NCBI GenBank assembly: GCA_027625915.1 | Contig: JANTQA010000019.1 | Coordinates: 997,001 to 1,061,000, forward strand | Reading direction: 5' to 3' | Origin: Anaeramoeba flamelloides | Taxonomy: Eukaryota > Metamonada > Anaeramoebidae | Length of the DNA: 64,000 nucleotides | Notes under the pieces: generated by a model | Seen by the model: the letters and a program-made list of their open reading frames with translations, nothing else | Databases searched by the model: none | What the model was told of the DNA's origin: nothing | Program-made: the position numbers and the translations under genes | In this document: in pieces, positions 47,092 through 56,719 of the stretch | Position numbering within the stretch: position 1 is the first letter of the stretch | Layout: every line of letters starts with the position of its first letter

Positions 47092-48351
47092 ATGATTAAT
47101 TATAAATTATGAATACACAAATAAATATGCACAGTATAAAGAATTCCTTCCATATGTTTATAAATCGATTTATAAAAAGGACGAAGATATCTTGATTGAC
47201 ACTTTTAATATACTTGCTTCAATAACAACCGACAAAGAAAATATCCAAATTATAATTGATTCGGCTGATATTTCCCATTCAATAAATCTACTTTCGTAAG
47301 TTATTAATCAAAATTTCTTTTTATTCCTCCCTAATAAAAAGGTTTTTTATAACATGCTATAAACGTGTTATAAAGGTGTTATAAAAGTTTAAAATGTTAT
47401 AATAACAACCTTTATAACACGAATGTTTGTTAGAAAATGTGTTATAATATTTGTAACATGTTATAAGCCCGTTATAAGAATATTTTTTCAAAAAAATTGG
47501 AAAAATCAATTATAAAAGGAAATTTTGTTATAAAAATATTATATAGATGTTTTAAAAAAAGTTTTTTTTCTTAGGGCCCTTCCTTTCAATTTATCGTTAT
47601 TATTATTTCTATCATTTTATGATGATCACATATATGATAATGATATAAATCTAGGCATAAATCGCATGGGGTACAAAGCGCTGTGGTGAAATTAATTGGT
47701 AATATTGTTTCGGGGACAGATGAACAAACAGATTATGTAATCAAGTTGTCGGTTTTGCCAGGATTGGTATCGTTATTATCAAATGAAAAATCCTTTTTAA
47801 GAAGACAAGCCTGTTGGGTATGCTCCAATATTCTTTGCCAAAGGGTGCATATCCCCACCGTTTCAGATTATGGAATCATTAAAATATTACAAGATATCAT
47901 CAAAAATGATTTTTTTGATGTAAAAAGAGAAGCCATTTTCTGTTTTTCAAAAATCTTTACCTTATCAGAACCAGAATTTATTATGAAAATTACTACAAAA
48001 AAATTAATTAAAAGGTTGATACAATTCTTTGATATCGCGGATCAACAACTTGTTTATCTAGTGTTAAAAATATTCCGGGATTATTTAGTAGTAGGTAATG
48101 ATTTATATCAAATTAATAACTTGGAGGAAAATGTTTCTTTAATTTTATTGGAAGAATATTCTGTTTTTAAAACAATTGAAAAGTTAATATCACATAAAAA
48201 TCAACAAATTTGCTATTTGTCTCGGCAGATTATTGACTGGGTAGTTGAAAATCAAACAGAAATTGATATGTCAGAAGAAATGAATGAACAACCATTATCT
48301 TTTGATACTAATACCCAGCTGCAAATAATCAATATAATGAATAAAAAATAA
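42629..48351 (+). CDS. Importin alpha (karyopherin alpha), four exons
   Basis: The adaptor that binds nuclear localisation signals and hands cargo to importin beta at the nuclear pore. Exon 1 (42629-43178) carries a basic importin-beta-binding segment (RRQFIIQLSKNKKEQNLYRR), then the first ARM repeats. Exon 2 (46763-46923) gives KIKRETLWCFSCFLSKRPLP, matching the family's TWTLSNLCRGKxPxPD. Exon 3 (47135-47295) gives YKEFLPYVYKS...NLLS. Exon 4 (47655-48351) gives VVKLIGNIVSGTDEQTD, the most conserved importin alpha motif, then C-terminal ARM repeats and TAA. Phases agree at all three joins (1, 0, 2). The product is 522 residues, the normal length. Several minor-groove Trp/Asn positions look substituted (for example CIGHI for ALGNV), so it may be a divergent paralogue. 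Donor 1 (GTTCGA) is non-consensus. Confidence 0.93.
43414..43930. mobile_element. TTAA-type TIR element T, copy 2
   Basis: TTAA then GGACTACGTTTTGACACCTG opens it. The following ~480 bp align in order with 20664-21140 (GGATTTTCAAGC, AAAATCAAATTTACGTATGA, TTCTTTCAAGAG...). The right terminus is not preserved. Confidence 0.65.
44645..45860. mobile_element. Element I with clustered TATCGCGAT motifs at both ends
   Basis: Near 44684-44750 and 45690-45850 there are repeated TATCGCGATTTTTGTAACTT-type units in opposite orientations (AAAATCGCGATT at the left). CG-containing words are otherwise rare in the window. The core (45130-45360) has a coding-like but unrecognised frame with a (GAA)n run. The extent is approximate. 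Confidence 0.45.
45893..46250. mobile_element. Palindromic MITE-like element J
   Basis: The left end GTACAACCGTTTTAAAAATG, with TTTATGAGATTGTCAGAATT, pairs with the right end AATTCTGACAACCTCATAAA and CAAAATGGTTGTA. Inner blocks (GTTTTAAATTTTTCCA and complement) are also paired, so most of the ~360 bp can fold. Confidence 0.7.
47056..47088. repeat. 33-nt poly-A run in importin alpha intron 2
   Basis: An uninterrupted A run about 45 bp before the exon 3 acceptor. Confidence 0.9.
47340..47530. repeat. Cluster of GTTATAA motifs in importin alpha intron 3
   Basis: At least ten GTTATAA or TTATAAC words in both orientations within ~190 bp, for example AACGTGTTATAAAGGTG and ACATGTTATAAGCCCG. The intron is only 359 bp (47296-47654), so the cluster makes up much of it. 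Confidence 0.6.
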
Positions 48352-48374
48352 AATAAAAATAAATTATTTAATAA

Positions 48375-48378
<4 letters not shown>

Positions 48379-48408
<30 letters not shown>
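48379..48408. repeat. (AT)n microsatellite
   Basis: About 15 AT units, some 30 bp past the importin alpha stop, probably in its 3' UTR. Confidence 0.9.
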
Positions 48409-48410
<2 letters not shown>

Positions 48411-48519
48411 TATTATTATTGTAAATGCTATCAATTAAAATAAGTTGTTTTTTTAGAAAAAAAAAAATTTTTTTCTTATTAAAAAAATAAAATCTTAAAT
48501 ATTTCTGTATTTTTTATTA

Positions 48520-50150
48520 TTATTATTGAAAAAGTGTAAATTACACTCTAGTTGCCCTTAGACTTAAATTACCTTTCAGAAATTTAAGTGTAAAATCATA
48601 GATTTCACAGTTATTAATCAATGAAAATAGTTTCAAACTGTCTTGATTAGAAATTAATTCATTAAGATTTATTTTTTTTAATTTATTTTGAAAAATTAAT
48701 CCATTTTTTTCATAGAAAGGATATATACACATAAAAAATGAAAAATATTCTCTATTATGTCTTTCTATTAATGCTTTAACCATAGAGGACAAAATTGATT
48801 TGTGTTTTTATCTATTACATAATAATATTTAATTAGGCAATTAGTAAATGTCATGAATTTTAGAATTGTTGAACTTGATGGATAACTTAAATATTTTTGA
48901 GTTTTAAATAAATATTTTTGATATTTTCTTATTGTAAAATATTCCGGGGTGTCATCAAGTGCTTTAGCATGCCCTGGTTTTTCAGAATTTAAAAGAATAG
49001 ATAAAAATCAAAGATTTAAATCAATTCTCTTAAAGTAAAAAAAAACTAAAGGTGCTTTTCTTGAGTTTTCTGTTTATTTGTGAAGTGTTATAGGTTTTTT
49101 TTTTTTACTTTTTGAAATAAACAGAAAAACTAACCACGTTTTTTTTTTTCTAAAATGAAAAAAGGTTAACAGTGGTTTTACTCTATTCTTTTAAATTTAG
49201 TGAAATTATTGATTTTACTCTATTCTTTTAAATTTTGGAAAATACAAAAAAAATGTCCTGGGTTTTCTAGAATTCAAAAGAATAGAGTAAAACCATATGA
49301 TTTTACTCAACCCTTTTAAACTCTGGAAAATCTAAAGAAAGTTCCTATCATGTGTCGAAAACCTACTGAAAAGTGTCGTCAAGTGCCGCCAAATGCCTGG
49401 TTTCCTTGATGTTTTTTGTTTATTTGTGAAGTGTTCTAGGGTTTTCAAGCGTTTCCTGTTTATTGGGAAAATTGATTGATTTTCTTTCGGTTTTTTTGAG
49501 TTTTCTATTTATTTGCAAAATCAATCGATTTTCCTTCGGTTTTTTTTTGCTTTTTGAAATAAACCGAAAATTTATTAAAATTTTCTGTTTATTTCAAAAA
49601 GTAAAAAAAAAAAAAAAACCCATAACACTTCACAAATAAAATAGAACACCTCAAAAAAAGCTAGAACACTTCACAAATAAACGGAAAACTCAAGAAAACC
49701 CAATAGTGAAAATCTATTGATTTTTTAAATTTCAAAGAATAGAGTAAAATCAAAAATTTTCTTTTTATTTCTCAAATTAAAAAAAACCTATTGACATTCC
49801 CAGCACTTGAAATTCACTAATTCATTATATGTTTATTTCTAAATTTCAATTTTAGTTCAATTAAATCTTTTGAATTCCAGTCAATTTTATTGATTGTTCG
49901 TTGATTGAATTTTATTATTTTTTCCAAATAAGGAAGAGATAAATTTTTTAATTTTTTTTTGAATTCAAATTTCTTTTTATTTTACTGAAATTATCATATT
50001 TTCGATTTTGAATTCTGTTTTATAAATAAGAATTGGAATGTTTCTGTTTATTTTACATATATCAGTAATTCATGGATTTATCCAAGTATTTTTGTAATTA
50101 AAAGTTTTTATTTCAAAAAAAACTCATTTTTAGAATTTTTAAGATTTATT
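48520..50150 (-). mobile_element. LINE remnant B2, split by repeat array F
   Basis: The tail hairpin is at 48535-48605. The remnant C-terminal frame (48541-48792) contains LISNQDSLKLFSLINNCEI, parallel to IINKQDSISLLALVDNKTM in the 59-kb LINE. The segments 48840-48990 and 49840-50130 align with remnant B1; the ~850 bp between them are array F. It is 5'-truncated and non-functional. Confidence 0.6.
48995..49790. repeat. Repeat array F (TTTTCTGTTTATTT / ATTTTACTCTATTCTTTT units)
   Basis: Irregular tandem and inverted copies of two words: GAGTTTTCTGTTTATTTG (with its complement, CAAATAAACGGAAAACTC type) and GATTTTACTCTATTCTTTTA. The array folds on itself extensively. Related pieces occur at 2700, 6060, 13.7-14.2 and 57.95-58.33 kb. 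Confidence 0.65.
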
Positions 50151-50722
50151 CCATTTTTTGTTTTGATTTATCCAAAAAAAATATAGAAGTAACATTTAGA
50201 GTCAATTCTTTCAAAATTTCTTAAGTTGCTATGAAAAATTCTTTTTTCATTAAAACGCTAAAGAAAAGAATAAGAAATTTCTTTTTTTTTTTTGAACAGA
50301 TCGAATATGAAAGAGACTTTTTAAATTTTTGATAATTTTCACTTTTTCCTTATTTTGACTGATTTCTTGTCTTTTTTTTTTAAGAGTATATTTTTTAGCC
50401 CTTTGCAACATTTTGGTTTGTTAAGATATAGATAGATTGATAATTACAAGATACACAAATAATCTCTTTTCCTATTTCAAACCCGTAACCCTTAAGTTCG
50501 TTTAACAGTTGAAAATAAAAAATGAATTCGTTGGAAAAAATTAAAATCAAAAAAGCTTTCAAAAGTAATTAGACATTTGATTATTTTTTGTGTGCCTTGT
50601 TTTTTGAAAAAAAAAAAAAGAAGAACAAAGCATATTTGGACAAATAAAAAAATTTAAATAGATAAAATTTCAAAAATCGAATCATCTGAGAAATTGTAGG
50701 AAAAAAACAGTATTAAAAGCAA

Positions 50723-50755
<33 letters not shown>

Positions 50756-50774
50756 CAAACTGTTAAAATAAAGT
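50151..50774. other. Region between LINE remnant and Rac 3' end
   Basis: Includes the Rac 3' UTR with a ~24-nt A run at 50732-50755. No other feature was recognised. Confidence 0.4.
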
Positions 50775-51416
50775 TTACAATAAAACACAACAAGATTTTT
50801 CATCAGCACTTGATCCACCAGTTTTAGTTGTGCTACCTGATCCACCCGAGTTTTGGTTTGATCCACCCGAGTTAGGATCCTTGGCACCAATGACAATCCT
50901 GATCGCGTTATTGAAACAGGTGTGTAAATTCTTTTGTGTTAAAGCAGACATTTCTTCATAACCTGCGGCGCCTAACTCCTTGGCCATTTTTTTGCCTTGT
51001 TCTGTCGTGACAGGCTTGATGTTGTTTTGTGAGCAATAGTCTTGATCTTCTCGAAGATCCAATTTTGTGCACACCAACATGAATGGGGTCTCGGCACAAT
51101 GCTCTCGGACTTCTGGAAGCCATTTGTATTTGATATTCTCAAGTGAGGTTGGTGAAATGGAAGAAAACATCATCAAAAAAATGTCAGTTCCTGGGTAACT
51201 CAATGGCCTTAATTGATCGTAATCTTCTTGACCTGCGGTATCCCAAAGTGTTAATAAAATTGGTTTGTCATCAACAGTGACATTTGTTGAAAAGTTATCA
51301 AAAACAGTTGGCACGTATCTTTTTGGAAATTCATTTTTGGCAAAGCTCATTAAACCACATGTCTTACCAACAGCTCCATCTCCGACAGCTACAACCTATT
51401 AAGAATTTTTTTTTTT

Positions 51417-51482
<66 letters not shown>

Positions 51483-51666
51483 TTTTTTATTTTTGTTTTT
51501 TATTTTTGTTTTTTGTTTTTTGTTTTTTGTTTTTTATTTTTTATTTTTGTTTTTTATTTTGTATTTTATGGGATAATGAAAAAAAATTAATTTAAAGATA
51601 AACAAAAAAATTAAAAGGAGGTGTTTTGAATGAAAAGAATTTTACTTTAACTTCTAATTTGGACAT
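50775..51666 (-). CDS. Rac/Rho-family small GTPase
   Basis: A GTP-switch that drives actin remodelling at the membrane. Exon 1 (51666-51646) encodes only MSKLEVK before donor GTAAAA. After a 250-bp intron, exon 2 (51395-50775) starts [13 protein letters not shown], so residues 12-19 form the P-loop. Switch I is YVPTVFDNF (Thr37), switch [20 protein letters not shown] (Gln63, the catalytic glutamine), the guanine specificity motif TKLDLRED and SALTQKNL. The C terminus is a Gly/Ser-rich linker ([18 protein letters not shown]) ending CVLL, a geranylgeranylation CAAX box, and TAA. There are 213 residues. The linker replaces the usual polybasic region. The intron bears a 64-nt homopolymer. Confidence 0.97.
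51418..51481. repeat. 64-nt poly-T run inside the Rac intron
   Basis: Read on the gene's strand this is a poly-A run ~20 nt before the 3' splice site, where a polypyrimidine tract would be expected. Confidence 0.92.
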
Positions 51667-53214
51667 TTGTTTACTTAATTTTAAAAAAAATGTAAAATTA
51701 AAAAAATGAAAACAATTCATAACTTTTATTTTAATTCAGTAAATTACAGAAAAAAAAAGACCTAACAACATCAGGTTTGATTATTTTGATTCAAAATAAA
51801 TTTTGTAAGGTATTCTTTAAAATAAACCCTTATTTAAAAAGAACAATTTGCCTAATAGTTTGAACTAATTTTTTTTTACTGTTTGTAAAACAAAAAAGTA
51901 AAATCTTAAAATTTCGCAACTATTTGTACTCTTGAAGTAATACAAAATTTTTTTTGAATAATTAATAGTGGTAAAAAAATAACATATCTGAAAAAAAATA
52001 AAAGGTGTTTCAAAATATATTTTATCTTTTCAGAATCAACAATTCTCTTTCAAAACTGGATACCAAAGGCTAAAAAAAATATGAAAATCAAGTCTTTGTT
52101 TGTTTATGAAGATTTTAAGGGATGAGCAAACCAAAAAAAAACTTCAAGTAAATCGAATAGCAAATCCAAAAAAAAATTTACCGCATCTTGGAATTTCAAA
52201 ACAAAGTAAAAGTCTGATTACGAAAAGAAACAAACTTACTTTTAATTCTATTTTCAGAGATGATTTATAGTTTTTTAAAGTTTGATCCATTTTTCGGATT
52301 TTTGAAAAAGTTCAAAATTCAATATATTTCTGAATTATTTTAAAAAAACTTATTTTCTTTGAAAGAAGAAATTAGAAAGCTTATTAACAATGAAGGAAGT
52401 GTACTAAAAAACATTTTAAAAATAAAACCACCAATTTCTCAAAGATAACCCATTATAAACAATACAATAAAATTCAAATAATTCCAATAATTATTTTAAA
52501 CTAGAAAAAAATATAATTTATTTATCCAACGAACTTTTCAAATCAATTTTTTTTTTATTTAACAATAAAAACACTTAAAATCAATCCAAAATACAAAATT
52601 CATAATTCTTCCAAAATACTTTTTTAAAACCTCCTGAAAATTAAACTTATAATCTCAAGATATACTTTTTAATTTGATTATTTTTAAGTAATAATTAATA
52701 ACTCAATCTTAATTTTTGGGTTATTAATAACCCAAAAATTAAATCTCGAAAATAGAATTTACAATTATTGATCAATTTTTTTAAAAATTTTCAATCAAAT
52801 AAAAAGAATTCAAATTAATAATTCTAATAATAATAAAAATAATAGATATTCTCAAATAGTTGATTTTGATAATAATAGTTAGCTTCTTATCCCCTGAACC
52901 CATAAAAAAGAATATGACCTAATCTTTTCAATTTCAAGATATTTAATCAATTTTGATCAAAAGAATAGATCTTTTTTTTCAGATATTCAAGAATTTCAAT
53001 ATTTATTATTTTTTCTTTTATTTTTAAGACAAGACTAGAGTTACAATGTTATTTGTTCTTTAAACTCTCAGAAATTATAAAAAGTGTTATATCTTCATAA
53101 TAAAAATCTTTCAGAAATTTTTCTTTTTCTCTTTTGATCCAAAAGATTCAAACATAAAGGATCAGATTTTATGACTCAAAATTAATTCGGATATTTGTAC
53201 TTTTTTCAATATAA
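51667..53214. other. Intergenic region upstream of Rac
   Basis: A/T-rich, no recognised gene. It contains a short palindrome at about 52720-52742 (TTTTTGGGTTATTAATAACC then CAAAAA). Confidence 0.4.
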
Positions 53215-53412
53215 GAAATCATTTCTCACAAGTTGATAAATGGGGTCGCTTATCCCATTTCATCATATCCTTATGCTAATACTTACTCTATCACCTTTTG
53301 GAAAAAAAAAAATACGAGTTACAAACCTCTTCAATTAAGGATAAATTGTTTAAACTGCTTCCAATTTTCTGTTTTTTTTTTTTTTGGTGATCCAATTTTT
53401 TCCCACAATGGT
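53215..53412 (+). CDS. Possible isolated exon, lectin-like composition
   Basis: A 66-codon frame opens after a TAA and runs to CAG|GTATGA, a consensus-like donor at 53413. It contains NGVAYPISSYPYANTYSITF, then SYKPLQLRINCLNCF, and GDPIFSHNGQ after a T run. An aromatic/Ser pattern before FW is seen in ConA/LamG-type sandwich domains, but that is suggestion only. No partner exon was found before the inverted repeat at 53.7 kb. It may be a remnant. Confidence 0.25.
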
Positions 53413-53539
53413 CAGGTATGAATTCATTTTTTTCAATTTTATATTTTTACTTTGTTTTTAAAATTTTTAGAAATATTTTTTACAAAAACAAAAACACTTC
53501 TTTGAGAAAATTTTTAAATTTAATTCTTTGTTTTTTGAA

Positions 53540-53640
53540 TTTTTTTTTGATAACAAAACTTTAAGGAATCAACACCATGTTTAATTATCTCTTATTACTG
53601 GTTTCTTTGGTTTGTATAATTCATAAATATTCTAGGAAAA
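53540..53640 (+). repeat. Fragment of repeat B
   Basis: AACTTTAAGGAATCAACACC and the following bases match the inner part of the B arms (29820-29870, 53980-54040). It is a partial copy just before pair 2. Confidence 0.5.
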
Positions 53641-53714
53641 AAGAAAGGTATGGGTGCTTAAAATAATACCTTACTCACAACAATAATTACTGTGCCAAAA
53701 TATAGTCCATACTA

Positions 53715-54304
53715 TTTTTTCTTCTTGTTCCAGTGTAAAATTTAATTCACTACCACACGGTATACCCAAGTTTCAAACAATTTTGAAGGTAAAAACCTGA
53801 TATTCTAAGTAAACTTCAATTATGAATGCAATTTGTTAAAAATTTTTCTTAATTAACTCATTTTTTTGAAATTTTTTTGTTTTTTTGATTGATAAAAAAT
53901 CTCACAATAAAAGAACTCTATTTTTTGAGATAAATTTTTCGAATTTGATATTTTATTATTCATATTTTCTTTTTAAAAAATTGAACCTCAAGATATCAAT
54001 ACCATATTTACTTATGATTTTTTATTGCCAGTTTCTTTGATCGGTTAATGTTTAGGTCTTCAATAACAAAAACAAACGTTTTTTATTTTGAAACAGATAT
54101 TTTTTGAAAAAGATACTTAAACTTTTCTCCACCTGTTCTTTTGATCATAATACTTTTCATTTTACATCAGTATTAATTTAATTTGAAGAGCTATTTATTT
54201 TGTTTTTTTTTTAATTTTCAACTCATGATAAAAAATCTATTTACAAACATTAAATAATAATTTTCATTTTTTAACCCTTTTTTTTTTTTTTTTTTTTTTA
54301 AAAA

Positions 54305-54341
<37 letters not shown>

Positions 54342-54411
54342 CGAGAAGCAATTTTAACCGAAAAAATAAAAACCGCGTTTTTTTGTTATAGAAGACTAAA
54401 AAAAAACCAAT

Positions 54412-54460
<49 letters not shown>

Positions 54461-54825
54461 ACAAACAATAATCCCAAAAAAAAAATAAAATTAAATATGT
54501 TTGTAGTTTCTAACAGTGCTATTTTACCAAAAAGAAACCCTAACAAATGAACGATCAAATTGGAATATATATCTTAATAATGAGAAAATTTTAACTAAAA
54601 TCAAAAATGAGAAAAAACTTCGAAAAACACCATCAAAACAAAAACAAAAAAAATCAAAAAAAAAATGAGAAAATTAGGAAATATTTTCAACAAATTACAT
54701 TAATAATTTAAATTTTACTGTAAAAATATCAAGGGGTTTACTATCAAAATTGATTTGAACTTAGGTATACTATTGGGTGTCAATTGGATATTGCCTTGGA
54801 ACAAGGAGAAAAAAAAACATGTATT
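53715..54825. mobile_element. Inverted repeat B, pair 2 (fold-back element)
   Basis: The left arm (about 53715-54100) and right arm (about 54355-54825) are reverse complements with a short A/T-run middle. Landmarks are CACGGTATACCCAAGTTTCA at the left and TTGAACTTAGGTATACTATT at the right, with AGGTCTTCAATAAC and GTTATAGAAGACT near the centre. There is no coding capacity, so it is a non-autonomous fold-back element by structure. Long poly-A/T runs (54421-54459) lie in the right arm. Confidence 0.7.
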
Positions 54826-55049
54826 ATAATTTTAAATACGGGTTTTATAGTTCTTGGGAACACATTATTTTGATCACTGCAATATTTCTGACAAATAGTT
54901 TAATTACCAAGAACAGTTTTCAGTACAATAAAAACAATTCACAACTATGGATTTTCCTAAAAATTAGATTCATCATAAACAAAAAATACCAAAGTGAGAT
55001 TCATTTTAAAAAAAGAAAAAATTGATAAAAAAAAAAAATGAAAAAATAT

Positions 55050-55080
<31 letters not shown>

Positions 55081-55234
55081 GTTTTTTTTTTATTTTGTTT
55101 TGTTTTATTTTTTGTGGTAATTTTTTTAAAACAAGATACTTGAAAAACTAAAAAAATAATTTATTTTTTCTAACCAAAAACTTTTAACGTACAAATTTGA
55201 AACCTTTTTTTTTCAATTTTAAACAATCAACCAG
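54826..55234. other. Upstream region of the WD40 gene
   Basis: It contains A runs at 55028-55075 and a T/A-rich leader. No motif was identified. Confidence 0.4.
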
Positions 55235-56716
55235 ATGCAAAATTTGGAAAACGAGAGCAGAAAAAGCCTGAAAAAGAACATCAAGGAGTTACGATTTTCA
55301 ACCGAAATCAAAAGCACTGTGGTTACTCAGAAGCATTACCAGATCATGTTTAATCGAAAAGGAAAGAACAAAAACCTTTTTCTGCTTGTTATGGGGAAAA
55401 GACTATATGTGATGGACAATGTTGTCCGAAAAGATCAGATGTGTATCTTTTGCCTGTTTGAAAATGTGGAAACAATGTATGTCCAAGGGAAGGAATTAAA
55501 GAAGGCGCTTTTTTTACACCCAAGCAGCAACGAAAGAGATTTGGATATGAAGGTTGCAATGATAGGCAATGGGAACGAAATTCAAATTTTGAGTATTCTC
55601 GAGTCTACTGTTACACAGCTCTTGGTTGGGCACACTGCCCCAGTGACAAGCATCTGCTACTGCGACACATCAGACGAGATCCAAATGCTTCATAATTATT
55701 CACCAAAAATCGATCAGGAGTATTCCAAGGGCTACCTACAAATGGTTTTAGATCGCCAAGAGAGTCTTGTTCGCAAATTGGAATTAGAGATCGAAGATCT
55801 TGAAAAGAATCTTAATGTAAACAAAAAAAAAAAAACTAAAAAAAATCAAGTGATAAGCTACAACAGCAAATTAAAAAAAATTGAAGAACAAAAAGCACTT
55901 CTTAAAATGCATAAACAATTTGAAATTAAAAACCCATTTGATTATTTACAGGACGAATCAGAAACAAAGAAATTGGACTCAACACCTACCCAGCACAGCC
56001 ACCAATTAAGAGACGTTTTGGTCTCAATTGCAGAGGATCATTATATTAGATTTTGGGATCTCAACAAGGGGAGGTGCATTGCCTATGTCAAAACACCCAA
56101 CAAAGAATTAACGGCAACTTGTTGGGTTTTCAAAAAAGAAAAATCGCCTAATAACACAAAGAACATGAACATGAACATGGACCAGAACGAGAACCAGAGC
56201 AAACAACGATCTACACAAAACTGCCAACCAAATTACTCATTAGCTACAGGCACAAGAGGTGGCGAATTATTTTTGTGTGATCCCAAAACCATGGAAAGTG
56301 AAAAGATCGGGGAATTTGATTCCCCAATCCAAGATTTGATTTGGAATGAGAAATATAATTTTCTTCTCGTAAAAGATCTTCATAGTGTATATTTTTTTGA
56401 TATCGAGACCAAATCAACCCTCTTACAAAAAAGTCTTTCCACAAAATCCCCAGTCGATTTTTCACCTTGCTTTAACTTTATATCCCTGATTAAAAATGAG
56501 AAATATATTTATATATATCAACTAGTAGAATTAAACCCTGGCAGCGAAAGGACTTTCACACTCAAGATCGTCAGGCAATTGGAAGACGAGGAAATAAAAG
56601 AGATAGACCCCATTCGTACATGCGCCTTCGGAAACGATAATAACCACTTTATTATTGGCACCGTAAGAAAATTTTTTAGGTTTTCCAATCAAATTAAAAA
56701 AAAAAAATATAAATAA
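55235..56716 (+). CDS. WD40-repeat protein with a coiled-coil insertion
   Basis: A 493-codon frame from ATG at 55235, with TAA right after the last codon. WD-type blades are recognisable at residues ~128-142 (LLVGHTAPVTSICYC) and ~259-283 (DVLVSIAEDHYIRFWDLNKG, the clearest WD motif), with SLATGTRGGELFLCD at ~335 and further weak blades to ~475. Between the first two blades, residues ~165-235 form a Lys/Glu coiled coil (ESLVRKLELEIEDLEKNL). Residues ~303-330 are Asn/Met/Gln low complexity. WD40 propellers are scaffolds and no specific family is recognised. Codon 476 is followed by GTAAGA, a consensus donor. The last 17 residues may therefore be read-through into an intron, with the final blade on an unseen exon. 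Confidence 0.83.
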   Translation: MQNLENESRKSLKKNIKELRFSTEIKSTVVTQKHYQIMFNRKGKNKNLFLLVMGKRLYVMDNVVRKDQMCIFCLFENVETMYVQGKELKKALFLHPSSNERDLDMKVAMIGNGNEIQILSILESTVTQLLVGHTAPVTSICYCDTSDEIQMLHNYSPKIDQEYSKGYLQMVLDRQESLVRKLELEIEDLEKNLNVNKKKKTKKNQVISYNSKLKKIEEQKALLKMHKQFEIKNPFDYLQDESETKKLDSTPTQHSHQLRDVLVSIAEDHYIRFWDLNKGRCIAYVKTPNKELTATCWVFKKEKSPNNTKNMNMNMDQNENQSKQRSTQNCQPNYSLATGTRGGELFLCDPKTMESEKIGEFDSPIQDLIWNEKYNFLLVKDLHSVYFFDIETKSTLLQKSLSTKSPVDFSPCFNFISLIKNEKYIYIYQLVELNPGSERTFTLKIVRQLEDEEIKEIDPIRTCAFGNDNNHFIIGTVRKFFRFSNQIKKKKYK

Positions 56717-56719
56717 CAA

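Noticed and set aside
51284-51595. Plus-strand Phe-rich frame
   Set aside because: Antisense to Rac and through the 64-nt T run.
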